Of a stretch of DNA of 64,000 nt, positions 54,444 through 63,600 are shown one piece after another. Numbering within the stretch: the stretch's first letter is position 1; each line of letters opens with the position of its first letter. The position numbers were made by a program, and so were the translations under genes. The stretch is from Falsirhodobacter deserti. Lineage in GTDB: Bacteria > Pseudomonadota > Alphaproteobacteria > Rhodobacterales > Rhodobacteraceae. Under the pieces are notes generated by a model, which was given only the letters and a program-made list of their open reading frames with translations, was not told the DNA's origin and searched no databases. The stretch covers positions 724,048 to 788,047 of the forward strand of contig NZ_ML137218.1 of NCBI RefSeq assembly GCF_004015795.1, written 5' to 3'.

Positions 54444-56615
54444 TTAGTTGCTTTCGCCCATCTGGCCGACCGACCAGAACAGCGTTTCGCCCGAGCTGTC
54501 ATCGACGCCGTCATTGTCGGTGACGACCCAGCCTTCACCGGCGGCATTGATGGCAAAGCCTTCGACCTTGTCCACGATGTAACCGTTCAGGGCCCGAAGA
54601 TCGGGGATCAGGTCGCGAACCTCTTCCTTGGAAACAACGGGAAGGTCCTCTCCCAGTGCGACCGGCTCCAGCTCCGAAACGGGGAAGCGGTAAAGCTTCT
54701 TCACCTTCGCGGCTTCACCGATCAGGTTGTCACGCTCGATCACATAGGCCCAGTCGCCGTTGATCGTCAGCTCCGACAGGCCCATCCAGCCTTCGCCCTT
54801 TTCTTCCAGCGGATAGGCAACGGCGCCCCATTCCTTGGCATCAAGGTCATAGGAAAGCAGCTTCACCTGTCCTTCGGGATCGTCACCCCATTCGCGCTGA
54901 ACGGCAAGCCACAGGCGGTTGTCCTGCATCGCGATGCCTTCGAAGCCGAAGCGCTTTTCATGCGCCACCAGTTCGGCGGGAAGGCCGATCTCTTCCTTGA
55001 TCTCGCCCTTTGCATTCACGTGATAGATTGCGTGCGGGATCAGCCGGTCGGTGCGCCCTTCGGAGGCAAGCCAGAAGCCGCCTTCGCCATCGGTCGTGAT
55101 GCCTTCAAGGTCCAGTTTCTGGGCCGGGTGGCCATTGCGCGTCACCACCGTCTTATGGGTGATGCGCGCGGGCGTTTGCGTGGTGTCGATCGTGAAGATC
55201 GCCGGTTGGTTGCCGTAAACGCTGTCCGAAACGGCGTAAAGCTGGCCTGCCTCGTTCCCCGCGACCAGACCCGAAAGGGCGCCCCAGCCGATCAGTTCAT
55301 CCGCGCCGGCCGATGTCAGCATCGGATAGGACGGCGCATCCGCACCGCCTTCGAACACCATCACATGCGCGCGTGCAGCGCCATCTTCGCCAAGGTCGGC
55401 CTCGTTCGCGGAAACCAGCAGGTTGCGCGACGGGATGGCAACCAGGCCTTCGGGGCTGATGCCCGAGGGCAGCATCTGCGTCAGTTTCGGATTTGCCAGA
55501 TCCGTCACGTCATAAACGCCGATGACCGACGCCCGCTCCGAGACGACGAAGACATAGGGCGTGCCGTTGAAGGTCGCAGCCTCGATCGACTCCGGCTCCA
55601 CGCCTTTGGCGTCAGAGCGTTTCTCGGGGTAGTGACCGATCTCGATCACGGCATGTTCGAAGGATGCGCCGGAGTCGTAAACCACCGTGCCGTCGCGGTG
55701 GAAGATCGACCAGCCGCGCGAGCCGCCTTGGTAATCGCCCTCGTTCGCGGTGGCGAAATGGTCGTTGTCGATCCACTTCACGCCATCGGGTTCGCGGGGA
55801 ACGTCTTTCGCCGTGTCGGTGAACGACAGCTCGCCATTGTCCTTGGTGTCGATGTTTTCCAGCGTGACCGTGCCCGCGCTGAAATGCGAAACCACCTCGC
55901 CATCGGTGCCGATCACCGCGATGTGGTTGTTTTCCTGCATCGTGACGACGATTTCGCCCGCATCATTGATGGAAACGAATTCCGGTTCGGGATCTTCCCC
56001 GCCAATTTCGGCAAGGCCGGTCATGTCGATCTTCTGCATGCCGTCGCAATCAAGCTCGCCATCCGTGACGGGCAGCTTCACCACGAAACCGGCGGGCATC
56101 TGGGGCAGGGCGCCGTCGTTCAGATCCTCGTCGCGCTGGTTTTCGATGGCAATGGCAAGGAAAGAGCCGTCCTTGGCCTTGGCGACCGAATCCGGCTGGC
56201 CGCCCAGATCGCAGGATTCCAGAACTTCTTTGGTTTCAAGATCCAGCACGCGAAGCTGGCCCGAAGGGTCGGTGAAGCTGGCCGAAGTGTCGACGCCCAC
56301 GAAGACGCGGTTTCCGATGATGACGGCCGTTGTCGGCTCTCCGTCCATCTCCACGTTGCCCAGCGGCTTGGGGTTCGCGGCATCGGTGATGTCGACAAAG
56401 CCCAGAACGCCCAGCGGGCTGTCGGAATAGACGACCGTGTTGCCATCCTCGGAAACCGAGATGATCTCGGCCGAGGTTTCTCGCGAACGGTCCTCGCCCT
56501 CGGCCATGTTGGCGGGCGTGGCGAAGGAGGCGATGCGGTTGAACGTCGTTTCGGCCATCAGCGGGCTGGCGGTCGCCAGTGCAAGGGCCGAAGTCAGTAG
56601 CGCGAATTTCTGCAC
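54444..56615 (-). CDS. Secreted beta-propeller/phytase-like domain protein
   Basis: 723-residue exported protein with signal peptide MQKFALLTSALALATASPLM. Residues ~25-400 resemble a WD/YVTN-type beta-propeller (ETSAEIISVSEDGNTVVYSD, SPEGLVAIPSRNLLVSANEA). The C-terminal ~280 residues match the esterase-like-activity-of-phytase domain: LDLEGITTDGEGGFWLASEG, RFGFEGIAMQDNRLWLAVQR and VDKVEGFAINAAGEGWVVTD. It may hydrolyse phosphomonoesters in the periplasm, but many such proteins are uncharacterised. It stands alone with its own terminator. Confidence 0.78.
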   Translation of the reverse strand: MQKFALLTSALALATASPLMAETTFNRIASFATPANMAEGEDRSRETSAEIISVSEDGNTVVYSDSPLGVLGFVDITDAANPKPLGNVEMDGEPTTAVIIGNRVFVGVDTSASFTDPSGQLRVLDLETKEVLESCDLGGQPDSVAKAKDGSFLAIAIENQRDEDLNDGALPQMPAGFVVKLPVTDGELDCDGMQKIDMTGLAEIGGEDPEPEFVSINDAGEIVVTMQENNHIAVIGTDGEVVSHFSAGTVTLENIDTKDNGELSFTDTAKDVPREPDGVKWIDNDHFATANEGDYQGGSRGWSIFHRDGTVVYDSGASFEHAVIEIGHYPEKRSDAKGVEPESIEAATFNGTPYVFVVSERASVIGVYDVTDLANPKLTQMLPSGISPEGLVAIPSRNLLVSANEADLGEDGAARAHVMVFEGGADAPSYPMLTSAGADELIGWGALSGLVAGNEAGQLYAVSDSVYGNQPAIFTIDTTQTPARITHKTVVTRNGHPAQKLDLEGITTDGEGGFWLASEGRTDRLIPHAIYHVNAKGEIKEEIGLPAELVAHEKRFGFEGIAMQDNRLWLAVQREWGDDPEGQVKLLSYDLDAKEWGAVAYPLEEKGEGWMGLSELTINGDWAYVIERDNLIGEAAKVKKLYRFPVSELEPVALGEDLPVVSKEEVRDLIPDLRALNGYIVDKVEGFAINAAGEGWVVTDNDGVDDSSGETLFWSVGQMGESN

Positions 56616-56731
56616 GTTTCTGTCCCCAATGCGATTGTCAGCCGCACCAGTGACGCGACAAGGAAACAGAAAGATGACAGCGTGGCGACGGTTTTGTGTG
56701 CGTCACGCAGGCGGGTGCAGATGATCGGGAG

Positions 56732-56808
56732 TGGCGACCCCGGTAGGACTTGAACCCACAACCCAGGACTTAGAAGGTCCTTGCTCTATCCAGTTGAGCT
56801 ACGGGGCC
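56732..56808 (-). tRNA. tRNA-Arg (anticodon TCT)
   Basis: The minus strand folds as a standard cloverleaf: acceptor GGCCCCG/CGGGGTC, D arm GCTC...GAGC, anticodon stem AGGAC/GTCCT with loop CTTCTAA (anticodon TCT), T arm with GGTTCAAGT, and an encoded CCA. It reads AGA (and AGG by wobble), rare codons in this GC-rich genome. Confidence 0.96.
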
Positions 56809-56850
56809 ACATGCGCCCTTTTGCGACAGCCGCGCGGCGCACGCAAGGAT

Positions 56851-57309
56851 TTAGAGCGCGAGCGTCATGAACGCGCTGTTGGGATCTTCGCGGTACGGCG
56901 GGAAGGGGGCGCAGTCCTGAAAGCCTGCGCGCGCGTAAAGCGTGCGGGCAGCAAGGAAGCTGGCCTGCGCGCCCGTTTCAAGACTGAGACGCAGGAACCC
57001 GGCCATCCTTGCTTCTGCCATCAGGTGGTCCAGCAGGGTGCGGGCAAGGCCACGGCCGCGTTCTTCGGCCAGAACATGCATGGACTTGATCTCGGCATGG
57101 CTGGCATCCAGTGCCTTGAACGCGCCCATGCCGATGGCACGGCCATCTTCGCGCATGACGAAGAAGCGGATGCCGGGACCGGCCAAAGCCTCTGCCCCCA
57201 GCATGTGGATCGATTCTGGCGGAGAGTCCGCATGCATCGCCTGATGATGGCGCTGCATCAGAAGGGTAAGGTCATCTTGAAGCGGGGATTCGGGCAAAAT
57301 TGTCAACAT
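56851..57309 (-). CDS. GNAT-family N-acetyltransferase
   Basis: ~152-residue GNAT. The acetyl-CoA motif A is IKSMHVLAEERGRGLARTLL (RGxGLA), followed by LRLSLETGAQASFLAARTLY and ARAGFQDCAPF, typical of the YitI/PhnO-like acetyltransferases. MLTILPE at 57309 or MQDHKM at 57324 are possible starts. Substrate unknown. Confidence 0.88.
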   Translation of the reverse strand: MLTILPESPLQDDLTLLMQRHHQAMHADSPPESIHMLGAEALAGPGIRFFVMREDGRAIGMGAFKALDASHAEIKSMHVLAEERGRGLARTLLDHLMAEARMAGFLRLSLETGAQASFLAARTLYARAGFQDCAPFPPYREDPNSAFMTLAL

Positions 57310-57347
57310 TTTGTGATCCTGCATCGACCCTGCGCTTCAGGCAAGCA

Positions 57348-57506
57348 CTAGCGACGTGCGATGATCCAGACAGCGTGCACGATGCCGGGGATATAGCCAA
57401 GAAGCGTCAGCAGGATGTTCAGCCAGAATGCCCCGCGCAAACCCACCTGCAGGAAAACGCCCAGCGGAGGAAGAAGGATTGCGATGATGATGCGTAAAAT
57501 GTCCAT
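57348..57506 (-). CDS. Pmp3/YqaE-type small membrane protein (UPF0057), 52 aa
   Basis: 52-residue hydrophobic protein with two membrane helices: MDILRIIIAILLPPLGVFLQ and FWLNILLTLLGYIPGIVHAV. The LLPPLGVFL block and the LLGYIPGIVHA block are hallmarks of the Pmp3/YqaE family, which affects membrane potential and salt or cold tolerance. ATG at 57504-57506, TAG at 57348-57350. It lies between the GNAT gene and the alpha/beta hydrolase on the same strand. Confidence 0.9.
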   Translation of the reverse strand: MDILRIIIAILLPPLGVFLQVGLRGAFWLNILLTLLGYIPGIVHAVWIIARR

Positions 57507-57536
57507 CGCTGAAAGGTAGGTCCGCCGGCCGCCCCG

Positions 57537-58304
57537 TCAATGTCCGATACGGGCCAGAAAGGCGCAGATCGCGTCAGCCATCTCGTGGGGTGCGTCCAAT
57601 GCCGGCAGGTGGCCCGATCCGCGCATCAGGCGGAAATCGGCACCGGCGATCAGCGCTGCCGTTTCCGCCACCAGATCGGGCGGGGTTATCGCATCGGCCG
57701 AACCGGCAAGCACCAGCGTCGGCAGGGTCAGCGTTGCGGTGGTGGTATAGAAGTCCGTCCCTTCAAGCGCCGCGGCCCCTGCGGCGTAGCCAGCCGGATC
57801 GCAGGCCGCCAGCATCGCCCGCGCCCGATCCGCCGCGGGTGAACAGCGGGCGGACAGGGCGAAGCTGCGGGCGATGACCGGCTCGACCAGCGGGGCCATT
57901 TCGGTGGCCGAGGTTTGCACCGCCCGCCATGCCGAAGTGGCGGGGATCTTCGCCGCGGTGTTGGCCAGAACCAGCCCCCGCACCAGATCCAGCCGCTTCA
58001 CAGCCAGCCCCTGGGCCACCATGCCGCCAAGCCCCGAACCCACGAACACCGCATCGCGCAGATGCAGCGCATCCATCAGCGCTTCTGCATCGCGCACCAG
58101 CGCGCCCATGCCGGCCGCGCCGCCGCCCGACGCGCCATGCCCGCGAAGGTCATAGCGCAGGATGCGGCAATGGCGCGGCAGGCGGGGTGCGACCTGATCC
58201 CATATGGCTTGTGAAAACCCCAGCGGATGGGCCAGCACCACGGGCGGCCCGTCCCCTTCCGAGGTGTAGTGGATCAGCCTGTCGGACAGCGGCAGCACCG
58301 GCAT
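57537..58304 (-). CDS. PcaD-like alpha/beta hydrolase lacking the usual nucleophile serine
   Basis: 255-residue alpha/beta hydrolase resembling 3-oxoadipate enol-lactonase: VVLAHPLGFSQAIWDQVAPR, RYDLRGHGAS and the lid region. At the nucleophile elbow it reads VGSGLGGMVAQ (S90-G91), whereas PcaD-type enzymes have VGLSMGGM. Aligned, the serine is replaced by glycine and a serine sits one residue earlier. The acid (GSADAITPPD) and histidine (GSGHLPALD) are present. It may be inactive, use S90 differently, or have another function. MPVLPLSD at 58304 is chosen as start. Confidence 0.8.
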   Translation of the reverse strand: MPVLPLSDRLIHYTSEGDGPPVVLAHPLGFSQAIWDQVAPRLPRHCRILRYDLRGHGASGGGAAGMGALVRDAEALMDALHLRDAVFVGSGLGGMVAQGLAVKRLDLVRGLVLANTAAKIPATSAWRAVQTSATEMAPLVEPVIARSFALSARCSPAADRARAMLAACDPAGYAAGAAALEGTDFYTTTATLTLPTLVLAGSADAITPPDLVAETAALIAGADFRLMRGSGHLPALDAPHEMADAICAFLARIGH

Positions 58305-58457
58305 CAGGATCCCCTTGTCATGGTCGTGGCTTCGGTCATCGCGCCTTGGTGCCATGAAGGCAAGGCGGGGGGAAGGGGCGGTTCACCTCCGCGCGATGCG
58401 CCTTGCCGGATGAAGGGGATGGGCCTAAACCGCCCTCGGCAAAGAAGGGAACGGGAT

Positions 58458-60230
58458 ATGGCAAGACGCACCGATACGGATCGGGCATCCTCGCGCAAGG
58501 TCGGTGCCCTGCGCGCGCTGGTCCCGTTCCTGAAGCCGTATCGCCTGATGGTGACGGGCACGCTGGCGGCCCTGACCGTCACGGCGGGGGCCAGCCTGTC
58601 GCTGCCCATCGCCACGCGCCGCGTGGTCGATGGCTTCGGCACCAGCACCGAACAGTTGCTGGACGACTACTTCCTTGCCTTCCTTGGTATCGCGGCACTT
58701 CTGGCCGTGGGAACGGGCGCGCGGTATTATCTTGTCACGCGGCTGGGCGAACGGGTGATCGCCGACATCCGCCGCGCCCTGTTCGACCGCGTCACGGGGA
58801 TGAGCCCTGCGTTCTTCGAGAACATCGTCACGGGTGAGGTGATCTCGCGGCTGACAACCGACACGACGCTGATCCTGTCGGTTATCGGATCGTCGGTATC
58901 CATCGCGCTGCGCAACCTGCTGATGATGACGGGCGGGCTGGTGCTGATGCTGTTCACCTCGGCCAAGCTGACGGGGATGGTGCTGCTTCTGGTGCCGCTG
59001 GTTGTCGTGCCGATCGTCGTGATGGGCCGCCGCCTGCGCACCCACAGCCGCGAGAACCAGGACCTGATCGCCCGCTCTTCGGGCAACGCCGCGGAGATGC
59101 TGGGCGCCACCGCCACCGTGCAGGCCTTCACGCAGGGCGAGGCTGTGCGCGCGCATTTCGCGGGCCTGACAGAACAGGCCTTCGCATCGGCCCGCCGCCG
59201 GATCGCCACGCGGGCGGTGATGACGATGATCGTCATCTTCCTTGTGTTCTCGGGCGTCGTTGGCGTGCTTTGGGTGGGCGCGCGCGATGTGCGGGCCGAT
59301 GGCATGACCACGGGCGAACTGGTGCAGTTCGTGATCTATTCGGTGCTGGTTGCCGGTTCGGTCGGCGCCCTGTCCGAGATATGGGGCGAGTTGCAGCGCG
59401 CCGCGGGCGCCACCGAACGGCTGGTGGAACTGCTGAACGCCGAGGACAGCGTTCAGGACCCGCCCGTGCCCATGCCCATGCCGCGCCCCGTGCGCGGAGA
59501 GATCGTGTTCGACAACGTCCGCTTCCACTATCCCCAGCGGCCCGGCCAGTCGGCACTGGACGGGATCACCCTGCGGGTGGCGCCGGGGGAAACGGTGGCA
59601 CTTGTCGGCCCCTCGGGCGCGGGCAAGACGACGGTGCTGCAACTGCTGCTGCGCTTTTACGACCCGCAGGGCGGCGTGGTCAGCATCGACGGCGTGGAAC
59701 TGCCCACGATGGCGCGCGACGATTTCCGGCGCGAGGTGGCGCTTGTGCCGCAGGATCCGGTGATCTTCGCCGCCAGCGCGCGCGACAACATCCGCTTCGG
59801 CCGCCCCGATGCCACGGATGCCGAGGTGGAGGCCGCCGCCCGCGCCGCCGCCGCGCATGATTTCCTGGCCGCGCTGCCCGATGGGTATGACACGCAGGTG
59901 GGCGAACGCGGCGTGATGCTTTCGGGCGGGCAGAAGCAGCGCATCGCCATCGCCCGCGCCATCCTGCGCGACGCCAGAATCCTGCTGCTGGACGAGGCGA
60001 CCTCGGCCCTTGATGCGGAGTCGGAGGCGGCAGTCCAGCAGGCGATGGAGCGGCTGGCGAAGGGGCGCACAGTGATCGTGATCGCGCATCGTCTGGCCAC
60101 GGTGAAGAAGGCTGACCGGATCGTGGTGCTGGACCACGGGCGCATCGTGGCCGAAGGGACGCATGACAGCCTGATCGCCGATGGAGGGCTTTACGCGCGG
60201 CTTGCAAAGCTGCAATTCACCGATCAGTGA
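58458..60230 (+). CDS. MsbA/LmrA-type ABC exporter (fused permease-ATPase)
   Basis: 590-residue half-transporter. Six membrane helices in residues ~25-310 (including LRALVPFLKPYRLMVTGTLA and FFENIVTGEVISRLTTDTTL), then the ATPase: Walker A GPSGAGKTT, Q-loop VALVPQDPVIFAASARDNIR, signature LSGGQKQRIAIARA, Walker B ILLLDEATSALDAESE and H-loop VIAHRLATV. As a homodimer it should export lipids or hydrophobic compounds. MARRTDTDR at 58458 is the likely start; upstream in-frame codons overlap the divergent hydrolase gene. The acyl-CoA synthetase gene follows 18 bp later, suggesting a lipid-related unit. Confidence 0.93.
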   Translation: MARRTDTDRASSRKVGALRALVPFLKPYRLMVTGTLAALTVTAGASLSLPIATRRVVDGFGTSTEQLLDDYFLAFLGIAALLAVGTGARYYLVTRLGERVIADIRRALFDRVTGMSPAFFENIVTGEVISRLTTDTTLILSVIGSSVSIALRNLLMMTGGLVLMLFTSAKLTGMVLLLVPLVVVPIVVMGRRLRTHSRENQDLIARSSGNAAEMLGATATVQAFTQGEAVRAHFAGLTEQAFASARRRIATRAVMTMIVIFLVFSGVVGVLWVGARDVRADGMTTGELVQFVIYSVLVAGSVGALSEIWGELQRAAGATERLVELLNAEDSVQDPPVPMPMPRPVRGEIVFDNVRFHYPQRPGQSALDGITLRVAPGETVALVGPSGAGKTTVLQLLLRFYDPQGGVVSIDGVELPTMARDDFRREVALVPQDPVIFAASARDNIRFGRPDATDAEVEAAARAAAAHDFLAALPDGYDTQVGERGVMLSGGQKQRIAIARAILRDARILLLDEATSALDAESEAAVQQAMERLAKGRTVIVIAHRLATVKKADRIVVLDHGRIVAEGTHDSLIADGGLYARLAKLQFTDQ

Positions 60231-60248
60231 GTTTGCAGGGAGGGCCGG

Positions 60249-62003
60249 ATGCCCTTTGCCACCCGCGCCGATCGTGAGGCCATAGAGGCCGAGATGCCGT
60301 GGCGCGACCGCGACGTGCCGCCGACGATCCACCGCGCGCTGGGCGCGCGGATTTCCGACGCGCCGGCGCTGTCGTTCCAGCTTCTGTCCGGCCCCCGGTC
60401 AAGATCCGTCACGTGGAGCTGGCGTGAGCTGCACCGCCACGCCGTTCAGGCCGCCAACCTGCTGCGGGATCTTGGCGTTGGCCCCACGGACAGGGTGGCC
60501 TTGATCCTGCCCAATGCGCCCGAAACCGTGGCCGCGATGCTGGGCGCGATGATCGCGGGGGTGGCCACGCCCATCAACCCGCTGCTGGCGCCGGGCCAGA
60601 TCGCCAGCCTTCTGCGCGAAACGGGCGCAAAGGTGGTGATCACGCTGAAGGCCTTTCCTTCCACCGACATCGCCGCCCGGGTGGCCGAGGCGCTGGTGCA
60701 TGCCCCCGATGTGCGCACCGTGCTGGAGGTGGACCTTCAGCACTGGCTGGCGCCGCCGAAATCATGGCTCGTTCCGCTGCTGCGGCCCCGCCACAAGGTG
60801 CGCCATCGCGCCCGCATCATGGATTTCGCGCTGGTCCAGCGCCAGCCGGAGGCCCTTGCCTTCGACGATCCGCCCGAAGATCGCGTTGCGGCCTGCTTTC
60901 ACACGGGTGGCACGACGGGGATGCCGAAGCTGGCGCTGCACCGCGTGCGCGCGATGCTTTACAACGGGTGGGTAGGTCACCGACTTTTGTTCACCGCCGA
61001 TGACGTGATCCTGTGCCCGCTGCCGCTGTTCCACGTTTTCGCCGCCTATCCGGTCATGATGTCGGCGCTGATGACGGGGGCGCATCTGGTGCTGCCGACG
61101 CCTGCCGGGTATCGGGGCGAGGGGATGTTCGACAACCTTTGGCGCCTGATCGAGCGGTATCGCGCGACTTATCTGGTTGCAGTGCCGACGGCGCTTTCGG
61201 TTCTGATGCAGCGGCCAGTGAACGCGGACCTGTCCAGCCTGCGGGTGGTCTTCTCCGGCTCGGCTCCGCTGCCGCGCGAGTTGTTCACGCGCTTTCGCAA
61301 GGCGGCGGGGGTGGAGGTGATCGAGGGCTATGGCCTGACGGAAGCAACCTGCCTGATCGCGGCGAACCCGCCCGACGGGGTGAAGAAGGTCGGGTCGGTC
61401 GGGCTTGCCATGCCCTATGCCGAGGTTCGGATCGAAGGCGGGCAGATCATGGTCCGCAGCCCGGGCACGGATGGCTGGCTTGCAACGGGCGATCTGGGGC
61501 GGATCGACGATGAAGGGTATATCTTCATCACCGGCCGCGCGAAGGACCTGATCATCCGGGGCGGCCACAACATCGACCCGGCCGAGATCGAGGAAGCGCT
61601 GATGGCCCATCCCGCAGTGGCCATGGTGGGGGCGATCGGCCAGCCCGACGCCCATGCGGGCGAGGTGCCCTGCGCCTATGTGGAACTGGTGGAAGGCGCC
61701 GCAGCCTCGGCCGAGGAGTTGCGCGATTTCGCCCGCGCGCGCATCAACGAGCGTGCCGCCGTGCCCCGCCATGTGGAGGTGGTGGCGGAGATGCCCAAAA
61801 CGGCCATCGGCAAGGTTTTCAAGCCGGAGCTTCGCCGCCGCGCGATCACCCGTGTGCTGAACGAGGCGCTGGCGGGGCGGGGGCGCGTGATCGATGTGGT
61901 CGAGGACCGCGACCGCGGCCTTGTCGCCAAGATCGAGGGTGATGTTTCGGCGTTGGGCGCGTTCGCGGTGGAGTGGGAAGCGGCAAGCTCCGCGTCCCCG
62001 TGA
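60249..62003 (+). CDS. Acyl-CoA synthetase (AMP-forming)
   Basis: 584-residue adenylate-forming enzyme. The P-loop is HTGGTTGMPKLALHR, A5 motif is EGYGLTEATCL, A7 TGDLGRIDDEGYIFITGRAK, A8 DLIIRGGHNIDPAEIEEAL and A10 PKTAIGKVFKPELRRR with the catalytic Lys. It should activate a fatty or related carboxylic acid as its CoA ester. It follows the ABC exporter and is closed by a GTCCCC/GGGGAC hairpin at ~61994-62010, convergent with tldD. Confidence 0.92.
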   Translation: MPFATRADREAIEAEMPWRDRDVPPTIHRALGARISDAPALSFQLLSGPRSRSVTWSWRELHRHAVQAANLLRDLGVGPTDRVALILPNAPETVAAMLGAMIAGVATPINPLLAPGQIASLLRETGAKVVITLKAFPSTDIAARVAEALVHAPDVRTVLEVDLQHWLAPPKSWLVPLLRPRHKVRHRARIMDFALVQRQPEALAFDDPPEDRVAACFHTGGTTGMPKLALHRVRAMLYNGWVGHRLLFTADDVILCPLPLFHVFAAYPVMMSALMTGAHLVLPTPAGYRGEGMFDNLWRLIERYRATYLVAVPTALSVLMQRPVNADLSSLRVVFSGSAPLPRELFTRFRKAAGVEVIEGYGLTEATCLIAANPPDGVKKVGSVGLAMPYAEVRIEGGQIMVRSPGTDGWLATGDLGRIDDEGYIFITGRAKDLIIRGGHNIDPAEIEEALMAHPAVAMVGAIGQPDAHAGEVPCAYVELVEGAAASAEELRDFARARINERAAVPRHVEVVAEMPKTAIGKVFKPELRRRAITRVLNEALAGRGRVIDVVEDRDRGLVAKIEGDVSALGAFAVEWEAASSASP

Positions 62004-62037
62004 AGGGGACACTCGCCCGCCGCTGCTGCCGCGAGCC

Positions 62038-63459
62038 TCAGGTGGCGGAGCCGCCGATGGTCAGCCCGCCGATCATCAGCGTCGGCTGGCCGACGCCCAC
62101 GGGAACCCATTGGCCCGCCTTGCCGCAATTGCCGATGCCGGGGTCCAGCGCCATGTCGTTGCCGATGGCGCGGATCTGTTGCAGGGCGGTGGCGCCATCG
62201 CCGATCAGGGTTGCACCCTTGACCGGTTCCTGCACCTGACCATTCCGGACGCGATAAGCCTCGGTGCAGGAAAAGACGAACTTGCCGTTCGTGATGTCCA
62301 CCTGCCCGCCACCAAAGCCAACGGCATAGATGCCATCCTTTAGATCGGCGAGGATCGCCTTGGGATCCGCATCCCCGCCCAGCATGTAGGTGTTGGTCAT
62401 GCGCGGCATCGGGATATGGGCATAGCTTTCGCGCCGCCCGTTGCCGGTGGGCGCAACACCCATCAGGCGGGCGTTCTGGCGGTCCTGCATGTAGCCGGTC
62501 AGGATGCCATCCTCGATCAGCACGTTGCGGGCGCTTGGCGTCCCCTCGTCGTCGATGGTCAGCGATCCGCGGCGGTCGGGCAGGGTGCCGTCATCCAGCA
62601 CCGTCACGCCCGGTGCGGCAACGCGCTGGCCCAGCAGCCCCGCGAAAGCAGAGGTCTTCTTGCGGTTGAAATCACCCTCCAGCCCGTGGCCGACCGCTTC
62701 GTGCAGCAGGATGCCGGGCCAGCCTGCACCAAGCACCACGTCCAGAACGCCGGCGGGGGCGGGAACGGCATCAAGGTTCAGCCTGGCGATCCGCACGGCT
62801 TCCTGCACCACGGGCTTCCAATGTGCCGGATCCATGAGCTGCGCAAGCCCGTGGCGCCCGCCACCGCCCATGTTGCCGGATTCGCGCTGCCCCCCGCGTT
62901 CCACGATGACAGAGATGTTCAGCCGCGCCATCGGGCGCATATCCGTCAGGCGCAGGCCTTCGGGGCGCAGGATCTCCACCTCCTGCACGCTGGCGGACAG
63001 GGCCGCGGAAACCTGCACCACCGAAGGATCAAGGCTGCGGGCGAAGGCGTCGATCTCGCGCAGCATGTCGATCTTCACGGCGAAGGCGGCATCGGCGATG
63101 GGATCGATCGCGGCGTAAAGATGGCGGTTGGTGCCGGGCGGGGGCGGGGCCATGACACCGCCCCCATCGCCCACCGCCAGCCGCGCCGTTTCCGACGCGC
63201 GCCGAAGCGACTTTTCGTTGATGCGGGTGGAATGGGCATAGCCGGCCACCTCTCCGCGCACCGCGCGCAGCCCGAACCCTTCGGCAGCGTCATAGCTTGC
63301 ATTCCGGATGCGTCCGTCATCCAGCACCAGCGCCTCGGACCGGCGGCGTTCCAGGAACAGTTCGCCATCATCGGCACCCGCAACGGCATCGCGCAGGATG
63401 GACAGCGCCTGCGCCTCGTCCAGAAGGGTGTCGAAGGGGCGGAATGGGCTGTCGGTCAT
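62038..63459 (-). CDS. tldD: TldD metalloprotease subunit
   Basis: 473-residue protein of the TldD/PmbA family. The zinc-binding helix is GILLHEAVGHGLEGDF (HExxxH) near residue 255. Other conserved regions are IRNASYDAAEGFGLRAVRGE, GLLGQRVAAPGVTVLDDGTL and DEGTPSARNVLIEDGILTGY. With PmbA (TldE) it forms a protease that trims peptides such as modified antibiotics and antitoxins; no pmbA is adjacent. MTDSPFRPFD at 63459 is chosen. In related genomes tldD is next to the cytochrome oxidase genes, as here with ctaB. Confidence 0.94.
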   Translation of the reverse strand: MTDSPFRPFDTLLDEAQALSILRDAVAGADDGELFLERRRSEALVLDDGRIRNASYDAAEGFGLRAVRGEVAGYAHSTRINEKSLRRASETARLAVGDGGGVMAPPPPGTNRHLYAAIDPIADAAFAVKIDMLREIDAFARSLDPSVVQVSAALSASVQEVEILRPEGLRLTDMRPMARLNISVIVERGGQRESGNMGGGGRHGLAQLMDPAHWKPVVQEAVRIARLNLDAVPAPAGVLDVVLGAGWPGILLHEAVGHGLEGDFNRKKTSAFAGLLGQRVAAPGVTVLDDGTLPDRRGSLTIDDEGTPSARNVLIEDGILTGYMQDRQNARLMGVAPTGNGRRESYAHIPMPRMTNTYMLGGDADPKAILADLKDGIYAVGFGGGQVDITNGKFVFSCTEAYRVRNGQVQEPVKGATLIGDGATALQQIRAIGNDMALDPGIGNCGKAGQWVPVGVGQPTLMIGGLTIGGSAT

Positions 63460-63600
63460 GGCGTCCTCTGGTCGTTCGGGCTGGTGTGACGTATATGGTG
63501 CCATGCAGGGGCGGCACAACACGGGCCTTGGGCGTTATGTCCCATTGATGGGCCGGCCGATCCACGCCAGAAGCCACCCCGCATCCTCGGAGGAGCATCA

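Noticed and set aside
54426-56600. 724-codon plus-strand frame opposite the phytase-like gene
   Set aside because: The minus strand has a signal peptide, conserved phytase-like motifs and its own terminator; the plus frame is a shadow.
58425-60332. Long minus-strand open frame opposite the ABC exporter
   Set aside because: Again a high-GC antisense frame without recognisable motifs; the plus strand encodes a complete ABC exporter.
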